A stretch of 64,000 nucleotides of DNA from Mycolicibacterium insubricum. GTDB taxonomy: Bacteria > Actinomycetota > Actinomycetes > Mycobacteriales > Mycobacteriaceae. A program made the translations under genes and the position numbers. Below, one piece after another: positions 42,042-50,323 of the stretch. Location of the stretch: the NCBI RefSeq assembly GCF_010731615.1, contig NZ_AP022618.1:2418001-2482000 (forward strand), written 5' to 3'. The stretch's first letter is position 1. Every line of letters begins with the position of its first letter. The notes below the pieces were generated by a model. It was not told the DNA's origin. It ran no database searches and worked only from the letters and a program-made list of their open reading frames with translations.

Positions 42042-42653
42042 CTGACCGATAGCGCCGCCGGGGGACCGGACGGCACCGCACCCGGACGGGTGGTGGTGCT
42101 GTCCGGTCCCTCCGCGGTCGGGAAGTCCTCGGTGGTCGCCCGGCTGCGTGCCGCGTTGCCCGAGCTGTACTTCTCGGTCTCGGCGACAACCCGTGACCCC
42201 CGGCCCGGCGAGGTCGAGGGCGTCGACTACCACTTCGTCAGCCCGGCCGAATTCGATCGTCTGATCCGCGACGGCGAGCTTCTGGAGTGGGCGGAGATCC
42301 ACGGTGGCCTGCAACGATCGGGCACCCCGGCCGCCCCGGTGTACGACGCGGCCCGGGCCGGACGGCCCGTGCTCATCGAGGTGGACCTGGCCGGCGCCCG
42401 CGCGGTCAAGGAGATCCTGCCCGAGGCGCTGACGGTCTTTCTGGCGCCACCCAACTTCGAGGTGCTGCGCGAACGGCTGACCGGCCGCGGCACCGAACCG
42501 GCCGACGTCCAGGCGCGGCGGTTGGAGACCGCACGCGCCGAACTGGCCGCCCAGGGCGACTTCGACACCGTCGTCGTCAACACGCAATTGGAGTCGGCCT
42601 GCGCCGAATTGGTATCCTTGCTGGTGGATCCCGGCGCCGCTGCCGCCGACTGA
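42042..42653 (+). CDS. gmk: Guanylate kinase
   Basis: 203 residues if translation starts at the CTG at 42042, directly after the mihF stop. Converts GMP to GDP. P-loop [12 protein letters not shown]-binding [11 protein letters not shown] and [18 protein letters not shown], and LIEVDLAGA are present. The first canonical start in frame is a GTG at 42090, but that cuts the first beta strand (RVVVLSG) and gives only 187 residues, while the M. tuberculosis enzyme has about 16 extra residues in front. No ATG, GTG or TTG exists in between, so either a CTG start coupled to mihF or the shortened GTG form is used. Confidence 0.9.
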   Translation: MTDSAAGGPDGTAPGRVVVLSGPSAVGKSSVVARLRAALPELYFSVSATTRDPRPGEVEGVDYHFVSPAEFDRLIRDGELLEWAEIHGGLQRSGTPAAPVYDAARAGRPVLIEVDLAGARAVKEILPEALTVFLAPPNFEVLRERLTGRGTEPADVQARRLETARAELAAQGDFDTVVVNTQLESACAELVSLLVDPGAAAAD

Positions 42654-42703
42654 TCCCTCCGCTGAACTTTTGACCCGTAGCCTTACCCCGTAGGAGATTC
42701 CAC

Positions 42704-43018
42704 GTGAGCACCCCGAACGACACCCTGTCCGCCGACCAGGCCGAGGGCGGCGCGGGTTACATCGGCTCCTACGACCCCCCGCTGGGCATCACCAACCCGC
42801 CGATCGACGAGCTGCTGGACCGCACGTCGAGCAAGTACGCCCTGGTCATCTACGCCGCCAAGCGTGCGCGCCAGATCAACGACTACTACAACCAGCTCGG
42901 CGACGGGATCCTGGAGTACGTCGGCCCGCTGGTCGAGCCGGGCCTGCAGGAGAAGCCGCTGTCGATCGCCATGCGCGAGATCCACGGCGACCTGCTCGAG
43001 CACGCCGAAGGCGAGTAG
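42704..43018 (+). CDS. rpoZ: DNA-directed RNA polymerase omega subunit
   Basis: 104 residues. Omega assists assembly of the beta' subunit. Conserved core: [32 protein letters not shown]. The C-terminal half is mycobacterial ([22 protein letters not shown]). GTG start with TAGGAG (42691-42696) at 7 nt. Fits the conserved order mihF-gmk-rpoZ-coaBC. Confidence 0.96.
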   Translation: MSTPNDTLSADQAEGGAGYIGSYDPPLGITNPPIDELLDRTSSKYALVIYAAKRARQINDYYNQLGDGILEYVGPLVEPGLQEKPLSIAMREIHGDLLEHAEGE

Positions 43019-43031
43019 CGGGCACACCCCG

Positions 43032-44264
43032 ATGGGCAAGCGGATCGTCGTCGGAGTCGCCGGTGGCATCGCGGCCTACAAGGCCTGCGCGCTGATCCGG
43101 GCCTTCACCGAGGCCGGTCATCAGGTCCGGGTGATCCCGACCGAATCGGCGCTGAACTTCGTCGGCGCCGCCACCTTCGAGGCGCTCAGCGGCCAACCCG
43201 TGCACACCGGGGTGTTCACCGAGATTCCCGAGGTCGCCCACGTGCGCCTCGGGCAGCAGGCCGACCTGGTCGTCGTCGCACCCGCCACCGCAGACCTGCT
43301 GTCGCGGGCGGCCGCCGGCCGGGCTGATGACCTGCTGACCGCCACCCTGCTGACCGCGCACTGCCCGGTGCTGTTCGCCCCGGCCATGCACACCGAGATG
43401 TGGCTGCACCCGGCCACCGTCGACAACGTCGCCACCCTGCGGCGCCACGGCGCCGTCGTGCTCGATCCCGCGGCGGGCCGGCTCACCGGCGTCGACAGGG
43501 GCCCGGGGCGCCTGCCCGAGCCCGACGAGATCGCCGCCCTGGCCGAGCTGCTGCTGGCCCGCGCCGACGCCCTGCCGCGCGATCTGGACGGCCGTCGGCT
43601 GCTGATCACCGCGGGCGGCACCCGCGAGCCGCTGGATCCGGTCCGGTTCATCGGCAACCGCAGCTCCGGCAAGCAGGGCTACGCCGTGGCCCGCGTCGCC
43701 GCCCAGCGCGGCGCCGAGGTCACCCTGATCGCCACCAACGCCACCGCCCTGCCCGACCCGGCCGGGGTTGCTATGGTGCGCGTCGGCTCGGCCGCCGAAC
43801 TTGCCGACGCCGTCGCCAAGCTGGCCCCGGAATCCGACGCGCTGGTGATGGCCGCCGCCGTCGCCGACTTCCGGCCGGTGCACGTCGCCGACGCCAAGAT
43901 GAAAAAGGGCGCAGACTCCGAACCCTCGGGGATCGAACTCGTCCGCAACCCCGACGTACTGGCCGGGGCGGTATCGGCGCGGGCCGACGGCCAGCTGCCG
44001 AAACTGTCGGTGATCGTCGGGTTCGCCGCCGAGACCGGCGACGAGAACGGCGACGTGCTGTTCCACGCCCGGGCCAAGCTCGCCCGCAAGGGCTGTGACG
44101 TGCTGGTGGTCAATGCCGTCGGGGACGGCAAGGCGTTCGAGATGGACCACAACGCGGGCTGGTTGCTGTTTGCCGACGGCACCGAATCGGTGCTGGAACA
44201 CGGCTCGAAGACCGAGATGGCCAGTCGCATCGTCGATGCGGTCGCCGGATTGCTGCGCGGCTGA
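43032..44264 (+). CDS. coaBC: Bifunctional phosphopantothenoylcysteine decarboxylase / phosphopantothenate--cysteine ligase
   Basis: 410 residues. The N-terminal CoaC flavoprotein domain has GVAGGIAAYKACALIR, the active-site segment FAPAMHTEMW with the PAMH signature, and FVGAATFEALSG. The C-terminal CoaB domain has RLLITAGGTREPLDPVRFIGN and KMKKG. It catalyses two steps of CoA synthesis in the cytoplasm. ATG start 13 bp after rpoZ. Confidence 0.95.
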   Translation: MGKRIVVGVAGGIAAYKACALIRAFTEAGHQVRVIPTESALNFVGAATFEALSGQPVHTGVFTEIPEVAHVRLGQQADLVVVAPATADLLSRAAAGRADDLLTATLLTAHCPVLFAPAMHTEMWLHPATVDNVATLRRHGAVVLDPAAGRLTGVDRGPGRLPEPDEIAALAELLLARADALPRDLDGRRLLITAGGTREPLDPVRFIGNRSSGKQGYAVARVAAQRGAEVTLIATNATALPDPAGVAMVRVGSAAELADAVAKLAPESDALVMAAAVADFRPVHVADAKMKKGADSEPSGIELVRNPDVLAGAVSARADGQLPKLSVIVGFAAETGDENGDVLFHARAKLARKGCDVLVVNAVGDGKAFEMDHNAGWLLFADGTESVLEHGSKTEMASRIVDAVAGLLRG

Positions 44265-44362
44265 CGCCCAGGCGGCCCGGGCGGGGCGACCTGCCGTCAG
44301 CCGGTGACGCTAGGCTTTGATAAACCAACTAACGGTTCGATGGACGTGTGGGAGGCCTCAAC

Positions 44363-45574
44363 GTGGGCGAAAGTGGTCGGCTGTTCACCAGCGAGTCGGT
44401 GACCGAGGGACATCCGGACAAGATTTGCGACGCGATCAGTGACTCGATCCTGGATTCGCTGCTGACCGACGATCCCAAGTCCCGGGTGGCCGTCGAGACC
44501 GCGGTGACCACCGGCCAGGTCCACGTCATCGGCGAGGTGACCACCTCGGCGCGCGAGGCGTTCGCCAACATCAACGCCACCGTCCGCGAGCGGATCCGCG
44601 AAATCGGCTACGACTCCTCGGAGAAGGGCTTCGACTACGAGACCTGCGGCGTCAACATCGGCATCGGCGCGCAGTCCCCGGACATCGCCCAGGGCGTGGA
44701 CACCGCCTATGAGACCCGCGTCGAGGGCGAAAGCGACCCGCTGGACCTGCAGGGCGCCGGCGACCAGGGCCTGATGTTCGGCTACGCCAACACCGACACC
44801 CCCGAGTACATGCCGCTGCCGATCGCGCTCGCGCACCGGCTGTCGCGGCGGCTGACCAAGGTCCGCAAGGACGGGGTGCTGGACTACCTGCGCCCGGACG
44901 GCAAGACCCAGGTCACCATCGCCTACGACGGCAACACCGCGCTGCGCCTGGACACCGTGGTGCTGTCCACCCAGCACGCCGACGGTGTGGACCTGGTCGG
45001 CGGGCTGACCCCGGCCATCCGGGAGACCGTGGTCGACGTGGTGCTGGCCGAGCTGGGCCACGAGACCCTGGACACCTCGGACTTCAAACTGCTGGTCAAC
45101 CCGACCGGAAAGTTCGTCATCGGCGGACCGATGGGCGACGCGGGACTCACCGGCCGCAAGATCATCGTCGACACCTACGGCGGGTTCGCCCGCCACGGCG
45201 GCGGCGCCTTCTCCGGCAAGGACCCATCCAAGGTGGACCGCTCGGCCGCCTACGCCATGCGCTGGGTCGCCAAGAACGTGGTGGCCGCCGGCCTGGCCGA
45301 GCGGGCCGAGGTGCAGGTCGCCTACGCGATCGGCAAGGCTGCCCCGGTCGGGCTGTTCGTCGAGACCTTCGGCACCGAGAACTTCGACCCGGCGCGCATC
45401 CAGAAGGCCATCACCAGCGTCTTCGACCTGCGCCCCGGCGCGATCGTGCGCGACCTGGACCTGCTGCGCCCGATCTACGCGCAGACCGCCGCCTACGGCC
45501 ACTTCGGCCGCGACGACCTGGATCTGCCGTGGGAGCGCCTCGACAAGGTCGATGACCTGAAGGCTTCTGTTTAA
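44363..45574 (+). CDS. metK: S-adenosylmethionine synthetase
   Basis: 403 residues, the length of the M. tuberculosis enzyme. Makes SAM from methionine and ATP. Motifs: [43 protein letters not shown], and the AAYGHFGR block near the end. The GTG at 44363 is chosen because GGAGG (44351-44355) lies 7 nt before it; the upstream GTG at 44348 would place the Shine-Dalgarno inside the gene. A possible -10 is TAGGCT (44311-44316). The TAA stop is itself the beginning of the repeat array behind the gene. Confidence 0.95.
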   Translation: MGESGRLFTSESVTEGHPDKICDAISDSILDSLLTDDPKSRVAVETAVTTGQVHVIGEVTTSAREAFANINATVRERIREIGYDSSEKGFDYETCGVNIGIGAQSPDIAQGVDTAYETRVEGESDPLDLQGAGDQGLMFGYANTDTPEYMPLPIALAHRLSRRLTKVRKDGVLDYLRPDGKTQVTIAYDGNTALRLDTVVLSTQHADGVDLVGGLTPAIRETVVDVVLAELGHETLDTSDFKLLVNPTGKFVIGGPMGDAGLTGRKIIVDTYGGFARHGGGAFSGKDPSKVDRSAAYAMRWVAKNVVAAGLAERAEVQVAYAIGKAAPVGLFVETFGTENFDPARIQKAITSVFDLRPGAIVRDLDLLRPIYAQTAAYGHFGRDDLDLPWERLDKVDDLKASV

Positions 45575-45734
45575 CGACGAAGGTGGGGCCGTCTGACGAC
45601 GAAGGCGGCGCGAGGTACGAGCGCCGTTGAGGAGTCGGACACTGCTGGTGGCACGAGCCCCGTTGAGGAGTTGAACAATCCGGCTCCGTTTAACGACGAA
45701 GGCGGGGCGAGGCACGAGCCCTGCTGAGGAATTG
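45570..45734. repeat. Intergenic imperfect direct-repeat array behind metK
   Basis: Two repeat modules alternate. Module A, (T)AACGACGAAGGYGGSGC, occurs at 45573-45589, 45595-45610 and 45691-45707. Module B, GGCACGAGCSCYGYTGAGGA, occurs at 45614-45633 (diverged), 45650-45669 and 45711-45730. The complete unit A+B is seen twice (45595-45635 and 45691-45734). The first module A starts at the metK stop. It resembles interspersed intergenic repeats of mycobacteria, but the family was not identified. Confidence 0.7.
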
Positions 45735-45745
45735 CTGTCTTGGAG

Positions 45746-45774
45746 CCCCTCCACGCGCCGGTAGATTCAGTCTT
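45746..45774 (+). promoter_or_regulatory. Promoter of the first membrane-winged-helix gene, with duplicated motif
   Basis: CCCCTCC (45746-45752), 6 nt, then CGGTAGATTCAG containing the -10 TAGATT (45762-45767), 7 nt before the GTG at 45775. The same layout precedes the paralogue at 46573. Confidence 0.55.
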
Positions 45775-46527
45775 GTGACGCCTCCCGGAGACCCTGGCAC
45801 GCTCGATGACGTCAGCGTGACGCGCCGAGCGTTGTATGCGCTGATCCAGCCGGGGTGGATGCACCTCGCAACGCTGTTTCCGGTGCTGGCGCTGGCCTGC
45901 GCCTGGCCGCTGATCCGGCTGCTGCACTTCTGGGGGATGCTGCTGATTCTGGCTGCGACGGCCACCTGGCTCACCTGGTTTCTGGTGAAGGCCAGGGGGG
46001 TGCGCGCACTGCCGGTCCGGCCCGTCCCGGTGCGGTTCTTCTCCCGGCGGGTGTTTCGCGGCGTGCTAGCGCTGATGGTGGCGGGTCTGGCGACCGTGCT
46101 GGCCTATTGGGCTGTGCTCGCGGTTGTCGTCGATCCGACGGTGGCGCTCGGCTGGACGGGTGCGGGCATGCTGTTTCTGATCCCGTTCATCCTGGCGGTG
46201 CCTGCGATCGGCTGGCGGCTGGACCCGACCGGCGTCGACAGCTCTGCGCTGCGTGACCTCCCGGATCAGCCGGCGACGCTGGATCCGCTGATCGCGTCCC
46301 GGGAGCCGCTAGCCGTTTGCGCGACGCTGGCCTACGTGGGTCAGCTCGGCGACGACCTGCTGGCCCGAACCCTGGGAATCAGTACCTACGACGTGAGCCG
46401 GGTGAGTGCGGAACTGGTTCGCGCGCAATACATCTACGTTCAGCCCGACGGGCCCGGGTGGTGGCTGGGGCTGACCCCGGCGGGCCGGGCCGCCTACCGT
46501 CGTCACCTGCGGGCGCTGGGCGCGTGA
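45775..46527 (+). CDS. Membrane protein with C-terminal winged-helix domain (paralogue 1)
   Basis: 250 residues. About four transmembrane helices in the first 150 residues (MHLATLFPVLALACAW, WGMLLILAATATWLTWFLV, VLALMVAGLATVLAYWAVLAV, GMLFLIPFILAVPAIGW). The linker RLDPTGVDSSALRDLPDQP follows, then a soluble C-terminal domain of about 80 residues that reads as a winged helix of the HTH_34/MarR-like type: LLARTLGISTYDVSRVSAEL as helix-turn-helix and WLGLTPAGRAAYRRHLRAL as wing and last helix. This would be a membrane-bound one-component regulator with the DNA-binding domain at the C-terminus. Leaderless GTG start. No family name known to me. Confidence 0.7.
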   Translation: MTPPGDPGTLDDVSVTRRALYALIQPGWMHLATLFPVLALACAWPLIRLLHFWGMLLILAATATWLTWFLVKARGVRALPVRPVPVRFFSRRVFRGVLALMVAGLATVLAYWAVLAVVVDPTVALGWTGAGMLFLIPFILAVPAIGWRLDPTGVDSSALRDLPDQPATLDPLIASREPLAVCATLAYVGQLGDDLLARTLGISTYDVSRVSAELVRAQYIYVQPDGPGWWLGLTPAGRAAYRRHLRALGA

Positions 46528-46543
46528 AATTGCCGCGCTGAAA

Positions 46544-46572
46544 CCCCTCCGGCAGTCGGTAGCTTCAGATCC
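46544..46572 (+). promoter_or_regulatory. Promoter of the second membrane-winged-helix gene, with duplicated motif
   Basis: CCCCTCC (46544-46550), 6 nt, then CGGTAGCTTCAG with the -10 TAGCTT (46560-46565), 7 nt before the ATG at 46573. Matches the promoter of paralogue 1 position by position. Confidence 0.55.
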
Positions 46573-47316
46573 ATGATCAGCACCGACCAAGCCGGAACCC
46601 TCGAAGACGTTGCGCGCGTACGGCGCGAGCTGTTTTCGGGCAAGCTGCCCGTACGGTTCACACTATGGCTCCTGGTGCCGTTTGGATTGTTCGCCGCAAG
46701 CCCCTGGCTCTCGGACCTGATGGGGTCATGGTTTTCTCTGCTGGCCCTGGTTGTCATGTTGGCATGGCTGAGCTCGATGAGACTGGTGAACCGCGAATCG
46801 CCCGACGCGGCAGTTCGCGCGCCGCGGTTGTTTTCACGGCGGCCGATGCGCTTCGGCCGGGGGGCTTATCTGGTTGGGTGGCTGGTGCTGTCGGCACCGG
46901 TGGTCGTCGTGGGTCCCGGCTCGAGTGTGCGGTACGTCGCCTATCCGCTGGCAGCCCTGCTGGGCGTGCTGTGGTTCCGGTACAGCGAATCGCTGGTCGG
47001 GCGCCTGGACCCCACCGGCGTCGACAGCCCGCCGTTGCTGGAGGCGCCCGACCAGCCGCCCTCACTGGACCCGCTGATCGCCCCGGCGCGGGAGTTGCGT
47101 GCATGCGCCGCGCTGGCGTATGCGCGTCAGGTTGACAGCGGCGTCGTGGCGCACCTGACCGGTGACGTCGACGTCCTTGCGTGCGTTCCTGACCTGGTCG
47201 CCGCGGATTACGCCGTCACACAAGATGACGGGGAGCAGACGTGGCTGTCGCTGACCCCGCAGGGCCGCGCCGCCTACCGTCGTCACCTGCGGGCGCTGTT
47301 GGAGGGCGGCGCCTGA
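46573..47316 (+). CDS. Membrane protein with C-terminal winged-helix domain (paralogue 2)
   Basis: 247 residues, tandem paralogue of the preceding gene. Shared features: GTLEDVARVRREL at the N-terminus, four hydrophobic segments, RLDPTGVDSPPLLEAPDQP, DPLIAPARELRACAALAYARQ, and WLSLTPQGRAAYRRHLRALL. The putative recognition helix (HLTGDVDVLACVPDLVAADY) has diverged from the cleaner LGIS pattern of paralogue 1, so DNA specificity may differ or be lost. The last 48 bp of the wing/helix region are 45/48 identical between the two genes, which suggests recent duplication or gene conversion. The 3' end overlaps the convergent transporter gene by 34 bp. Confidence 0.7.
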   Translation: MISTDQAGTLEDVARVRRELFSGKLPVRFTLWLLVPFGLFAASPWLSDLMGSWFSLLALVVMLAWLSSMRLVNRESPDAAVRAPRLFSRRPMRFGRGAYLVGWLVLSAPVVVVGPGSSVRYVAYPLAALLGVLWFRYSESLVGRLDPTGVDSPPLLEAPDQPPSLDPLIAPARELRACAALAYARQVDSGVVAHLTGDVDVLACVPDLVAADYAVTQDDGEQTWLSLTPQGRAAYRRHLRALLEGGA

Positions 47317-48641
47317 ATCCAGGCGCTGCCCTGTTCGCGGTCCAACGCGGTGACGGCCCGGTTGCGCAGCCCGAAGATGTAGACGCCCAGGCTCACCCCG
47401 ATCACCGCGGTCACGTAGACGATGAACCAGCCCGGGTGGTGGCCGGACTTGGCGGCCTGGAACAGCATCGGCGCGGTCCCGCCGAACACCGAATTCGCCA
47501 GTGCGTAGCCCAGTCCCACGCCCAGTGCCCGGACCTCGGCCGGGAACAGCTCGGCCTTCACGATGGCGTTGATCGAGGTGTAGCCGGTCAGGATGACGTA
47601 GCCGAGGGCGGTCAGCGTGAACGCGGCGACCGCCGAGGTGGTCTGCGGCAGATAGGTGAGCAGCACCCAGGTGTAGGCGAGGCCGCCGATCCCGAAGAAC
47701 ACCAGCAGCGGCTTGCGGCCGATGCGGTCGCTGATCAGACCGCCGACCGGTTGCAGCGCCATCAGGAAGATCAGCCCCAGCAGGTTGATCCAGGTCGCGG
47801 TCATCGCCCGGTCGGATCCGAAGGCGGACTTGACGATTGCCGGTGCATTGACGCTGTAGGTGTAGAACGCGACCGTGCCGCCGGCGGTGATCAGGAAGAC
47901 CAGCAGCAGCGGACGCCACTGCGTGGTGAACAGTGCCCGCAGTGAGCCGGCGCTCCGGTCGGAGCCCGAGCGGATCTGCTCCAGGTGCGCATCGCTGAGC
48001 GACTCGTCCATGCTGCGGCGGATCCACAGCACCACCAACGCCGCGACGCCGCCGAGGAAGAACCCGATGCGCCAGCCCCAGTCCTTGAGCGCATCGACGT
48101 CGAGTGCGCTCAGCGCGATCAGCAGGGTGAACTGTGCCAGCACATGGCCCCCGACCAAGGTCACGTACTGGAACGACGACAGGAAACCGCGCCGGTTCGC
48201 CGTCGCCGCCTCCGACATGTAGGTCGCCGATGTGCCGTATTCGCCGCCGGTGGCGAATCCCTGTATCAGCCGGGCGATCACCAGCAGCACCGCCGCCCAG
48301 TTGCCGATGGAATCCCGCGTCGGCATCACCGCCACCAGGAACGAGCAGGCCGACATGATGGTGACGCTGATCATCAACGCGTTCTTGCGCCCGCGGCGAT
48401 CGGCGAACCGGCCGAAGAACCACGAGCCGACCGGGCGCATGACGAACGTGACCGCGAAGATCGCATAGATGTACACCGTCGAATTGGTGTCCGCCGCATC
48501 GAAAAACTTCGCCTCGAAATACGGCGCGAACACCGTGTAGACGTAGACGTCGTACCACTCGACGAGGTTGCCGGCCGAGCCCTTCACCGTGTTGAGCACC
48601 GCCCGTGGCGTGCTGGTCTGGGTGCGGGTGGGACTCGTCAT
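47283..48641 (-). CDS. MFS transporter, MHS family (alpha-ketoglutarate permease-like)
   Basis: 452 residues, 12 transmembrane helices. MHS signatures: GSAGNLVEWYDVYVYTVFA, the loop GRFADRRGRKNAL, and RLIQGFATGGEYG; the second half has SDRIGRKPLLV. Closest in character to KgtP/PcaT-type dicarboxylate or alpha-ketoglutarate permeases. The ATG at 48641 follows CGAGGCGA, a weak Shine-Dalgarno. The esterase stop lies 28 bp upstream on the same strand, so the two could be co-transcribed. The 3' end overlaps paralogue 2 of the membrane-winged-helix pair. Confidence 0.87.
   Translation of the reverse strand: MTSPTRTQTSTPRAVLNTVKGSAGNLVEWYDVYVYTVFAPYFEAKFFDAADTNSTVYIYAIFAVTFVMRPVGSWFFGRFADRRGRKNALMISVTIMSACSFLVAVMPTRDSIGNWAAVLLVIARLIQGFATGGEYGTSATYMSEAATANRRGFLSSFQYVTLVGGHVLAQFTLLIALSALDVDALKDWGWRIGFFLGGVAALVVLWIRRSMDESLSDAHLEQIRSGSDRSAGSLRALFTTQWRPLLLVFLITAGGTVAFYTYSVNAPAIVKSAFGSDRAMTATWINLLGLIFLMALQPVGGLISDRIGRKPLLVFFGIGGLAYTWVLLTYLPQTTSAVAAFTLTALGYVILTGYTSINAIVKAELFPAEVRALGVGLGYALANSVFGGTAPMLFQAAKSGHHPGWFIVYVTAVIGVSLGVYIFGLRNRAVTALDREQGSAWIQAPPSNSARR
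47309..47326. terminator. Hairpin at the stop of membrane-winged-helix paralogue 2
   Basis: GCGCCTG (47309-47315) / CAGGCGC (47320-47326), a perfect 7-bp stem with the 4-nt loop AATC. The TGA stop (47314-47316) is at the top of the stem. It lies inside the coding end of the opposing transporter, so it may act only on plus-strand transcripts. Confidence 0.45.
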
Positions 48642-48669
48642 GGTTGTCGCCTCGGAAGGTGTGTACGAC

Positions 48670-49590
48670 TCAGTCGTGCAGCGCGGCCCGCAGTGCGGCC
48701 AGACCGCGCCCGGTCGCCGCGGTCGCGGCCGGCACCACACCCGAGTAGGCGATGTAGCCGTGCACCAGGCTGTCGGCCACGTCGACGGTGACCGGGACCC
48801 CGGCGGCGGCCAGCAGCTCGCCGTAGCGGATGCCGTCGTCACGCAGTGGGTCGTGCCCGGCCACCGCGATGTACGCCGGAGCCGCCTCGAACAGGTCTCC
48901 GCGCGCCGGGATCAACGTCGCCGGCGCCTCGGCGAGGTTGACGTGCCGGGCGTAGGCGGCGGAGAACGCCGCGACCGTCGCGGTGTCGAGGATCGGTGCG
49001 TCGGCGTTCTCGGTGAACGACGGCAAGCTGGTGTCCCACACCACCGACGGGTACCAGAGCAGCTGGAAGGCCAACCCCAACCCGGCATCGCGGGCCCGCA
49101 GCGCAGCCCCGGCGGCCAGGTTGGCTCCGGCCGAATCCCCGGCCACTGCAATCAGCTTCGCGTCCCCGCCCAACGACGGGGCGTTCAGGGCCGTCCACTC
49201 GAGTGCCGCCCACACGTCGTCGGGTGCGGCGGGGAACGGGTGTTCGGGGGCGAGCCGGTAGTCCACGGAGACCACGATGGCGTCGGCGCCGACGGCGTGC
49301 TCGCGGGCGGCGGCGTCGTAGCTGTCCAGATCACCCAGGACGAAGCCGCCGCCGTGCAGGAACACCACCACCGGATGGCCGGGCGCGGCGTTCGGCGGGG
49401 TGTAGATCCGCAGGCCCACCGGCCCGCCCGGACCGTCGATGCTGTAGTCCTGCGCATCGACCTCGGGGTGCAGCGGACGGCGCGGCAGCTCCCGGAAGCG
49501 CTTCCGGGCGGCCTCGATCCCGTCGTCCAGACTCAGTTGGAACGGAACCGCGTCGAGTACCTTCTGCATGATGTCGTCGATGGCTGCCAT
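48670..49590 (-). CDS. Alpha/beta hydrolase, hormone-sensitive lipase family (LipH/NlhH-like esterase)
   Basis: 306 residues. Oxyanion HGGG (VVFLHGGGFVLGD), nucleophile in GDSAGANLA, catalytic Asp in GHDPLRDDG, and His in LVHGYIAY. HSL-family esterases hydrolyse short to medium acyl esters in the cytoplasm. In M. tuberculosis LipH/LipI lie close to the YhhN and priA genes, so position agrees. The ATG at 49590 is 6 nt after TAGTTT (minus strand), leaderless. Its first codons overlap the divergent YhhN gene by 20 bp. Confidence 0.88.
   Translation of the reverse strand: MAAIDDIMQKVLDAVPFQLSLDDGIEAARKRFRELPRRPLHPEVDAQDYSIDGPGGPVGLRIYTPPNAAPGHPVVVFLHGGGFVLGDLDSYDAAAREHAVGADAIVVSVDYRLAPEHPFPAAPDDVWAALEWTALNAPSLGGDAKLIAVAGDSAGANLAAGAALRARDAGLGLAFQLLWYPSVVWDTSLPSFTENADAPILDTATVAAFSAAYARHVNLAEAPATLIPARGDLFEAAPAYIAVAGHDPLRDDGIRYGELLAAAGVPVTVDVADSLVHGYIAYSGVVPAATAATGRGLAALRAALHD
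49558..49563 (+). promoter_or_regulatory. -10 element, leaderless promoter of the YhhN gene
   Basis: TACCTT 7 nt before the ATG at 49571; lies inside the coding region of the divergent esterase. Confidence 0.35.
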
Positions 49591-50323
49591 GGGATCAAAC
49601 TACGCACCGCGGGTGCGCCGGTGGTGGGTGGCCGCCGCGGTCGCGGGGGCGGCCTACGGGGTGTTCCTCATCGTCGCCGCGGCCGGTCTGCCCGCCGGAT
49701 CCGACCTGGCCGGCCGATTCCCCGGCCAGCCGGTGGCCAAATCACTGATGGCGCTGCTGCTGGCCGCCGCCGCGCTCTGGCATCCGATCCGCCGGGAACG
49801 GATCGGGCTGATCGCCGCGCTGGGATTCTCCGCCTCCGGGGACTTCCTGCTGGCCATCAGCTGGTGGAAGCCGTCGTTCATCGGCGGGTTGGGATCGTTT
49901 CTGCTCGCGCACCTGTGCTACCTGCTGGTGCTGGCCCCTTTGATTCGGCGCAGGCAACTGCCTGCCGCCCGGTTGGTGGCCGCGGTGGTGGTGACCGTGG
50001 CCTGCCTCGGGCTGCTCGCCTGGTTCTGGCCGCATCTGAAAGAGATGACCGTCCCGGTCACCATCTACATGCTGGTGATCGCCGCCATGGTCTGCGCGGC
50101 CTTGCTGGCCGCGCTGCCGACGGCCTGGACCGCCGTCGGCGCGGTGTGCTTCGCGTCCTCCGACGCCATGATCGGCACCAGCGTGTTCATCCGCGGCGAC
50201 GAACTCCTGGCGGTGCCGATCTGGTGGGCGTATGCCGTCGCGCAACTGCTGATCACCGCCGGGTTCTTCTTCGCGCGCAGCGCCGCCGGAATGTCGGACG
50301 CGCCTGCTAAACCGGCACCATGA
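49571..50323 (+). CDS. YhhN family lysoplasmalogenase-like membrane protein
   Basis: 250 residues with about eight hydrophobic helices. YhhN signatures: AALGFSASGDFLLAI with the conserved Asp, FLLAHLCYLLVLAPL with His, and GAVCFASSDAMIG near the C-terminus. Eukaryotic TMEM86 relatives hydrolyse the vinyl-ether bond of lysoplasmalogen; the bacterial role is uncertain. Start options are ATG 49568, 49571 or 49589; 49571 fits a TACCTT -10 at 7 nt. The stop overlaps the priA ATG by 4 bp (ATGA), as at Rv1401-Rv1402. Confidence 0.8.
   Translation: MSSMAAMGSNYAPRVRRWWVAAAVAGAAYGVFLIVAAAGLPAGSDLAGRFPGQPVAKSLMALLLAAAALWHPIRRERIGLIAALGFSASGDFLLAISWWKPSFIGGLGSFLLAHLCYLLVLAPLIRRRQLPAARLVAAVVVTVACLGLLAWFWPHLKEMTVPVTIYMLVIAAMVCAALLAALPTAWTAVGAVCFASSDAMIGTSVFIRGDELLAVPIWWAYAVAQLLITAGFFFARSAAGMSDAPAKPAP
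49597..49602 (-). promoter_or_regulatory. -10 element, leaderless promoter of the esterase
   Basis: TAGTTT on the minus strand, 6 nt before the ATG at 49590; lies inside the YhhN coding region. Confidence 0.45.

Noticed and set aside
44265..44362. SAM riboswitch in front of metK
   Set aside because: The leader is short (about 40 nt after the likely -10) and shows none of the SAM aptamer elements.
45571..45927. Minus-strand open frames through the metK repeat array with repeating peptide units such as SSLNGA and LVPRAAFVV
   Set aside because: The peptide repeat merely mirrors the DNA repeat; the frame runs into the antisense of the membrane-winged-helix gene and has no start signal.
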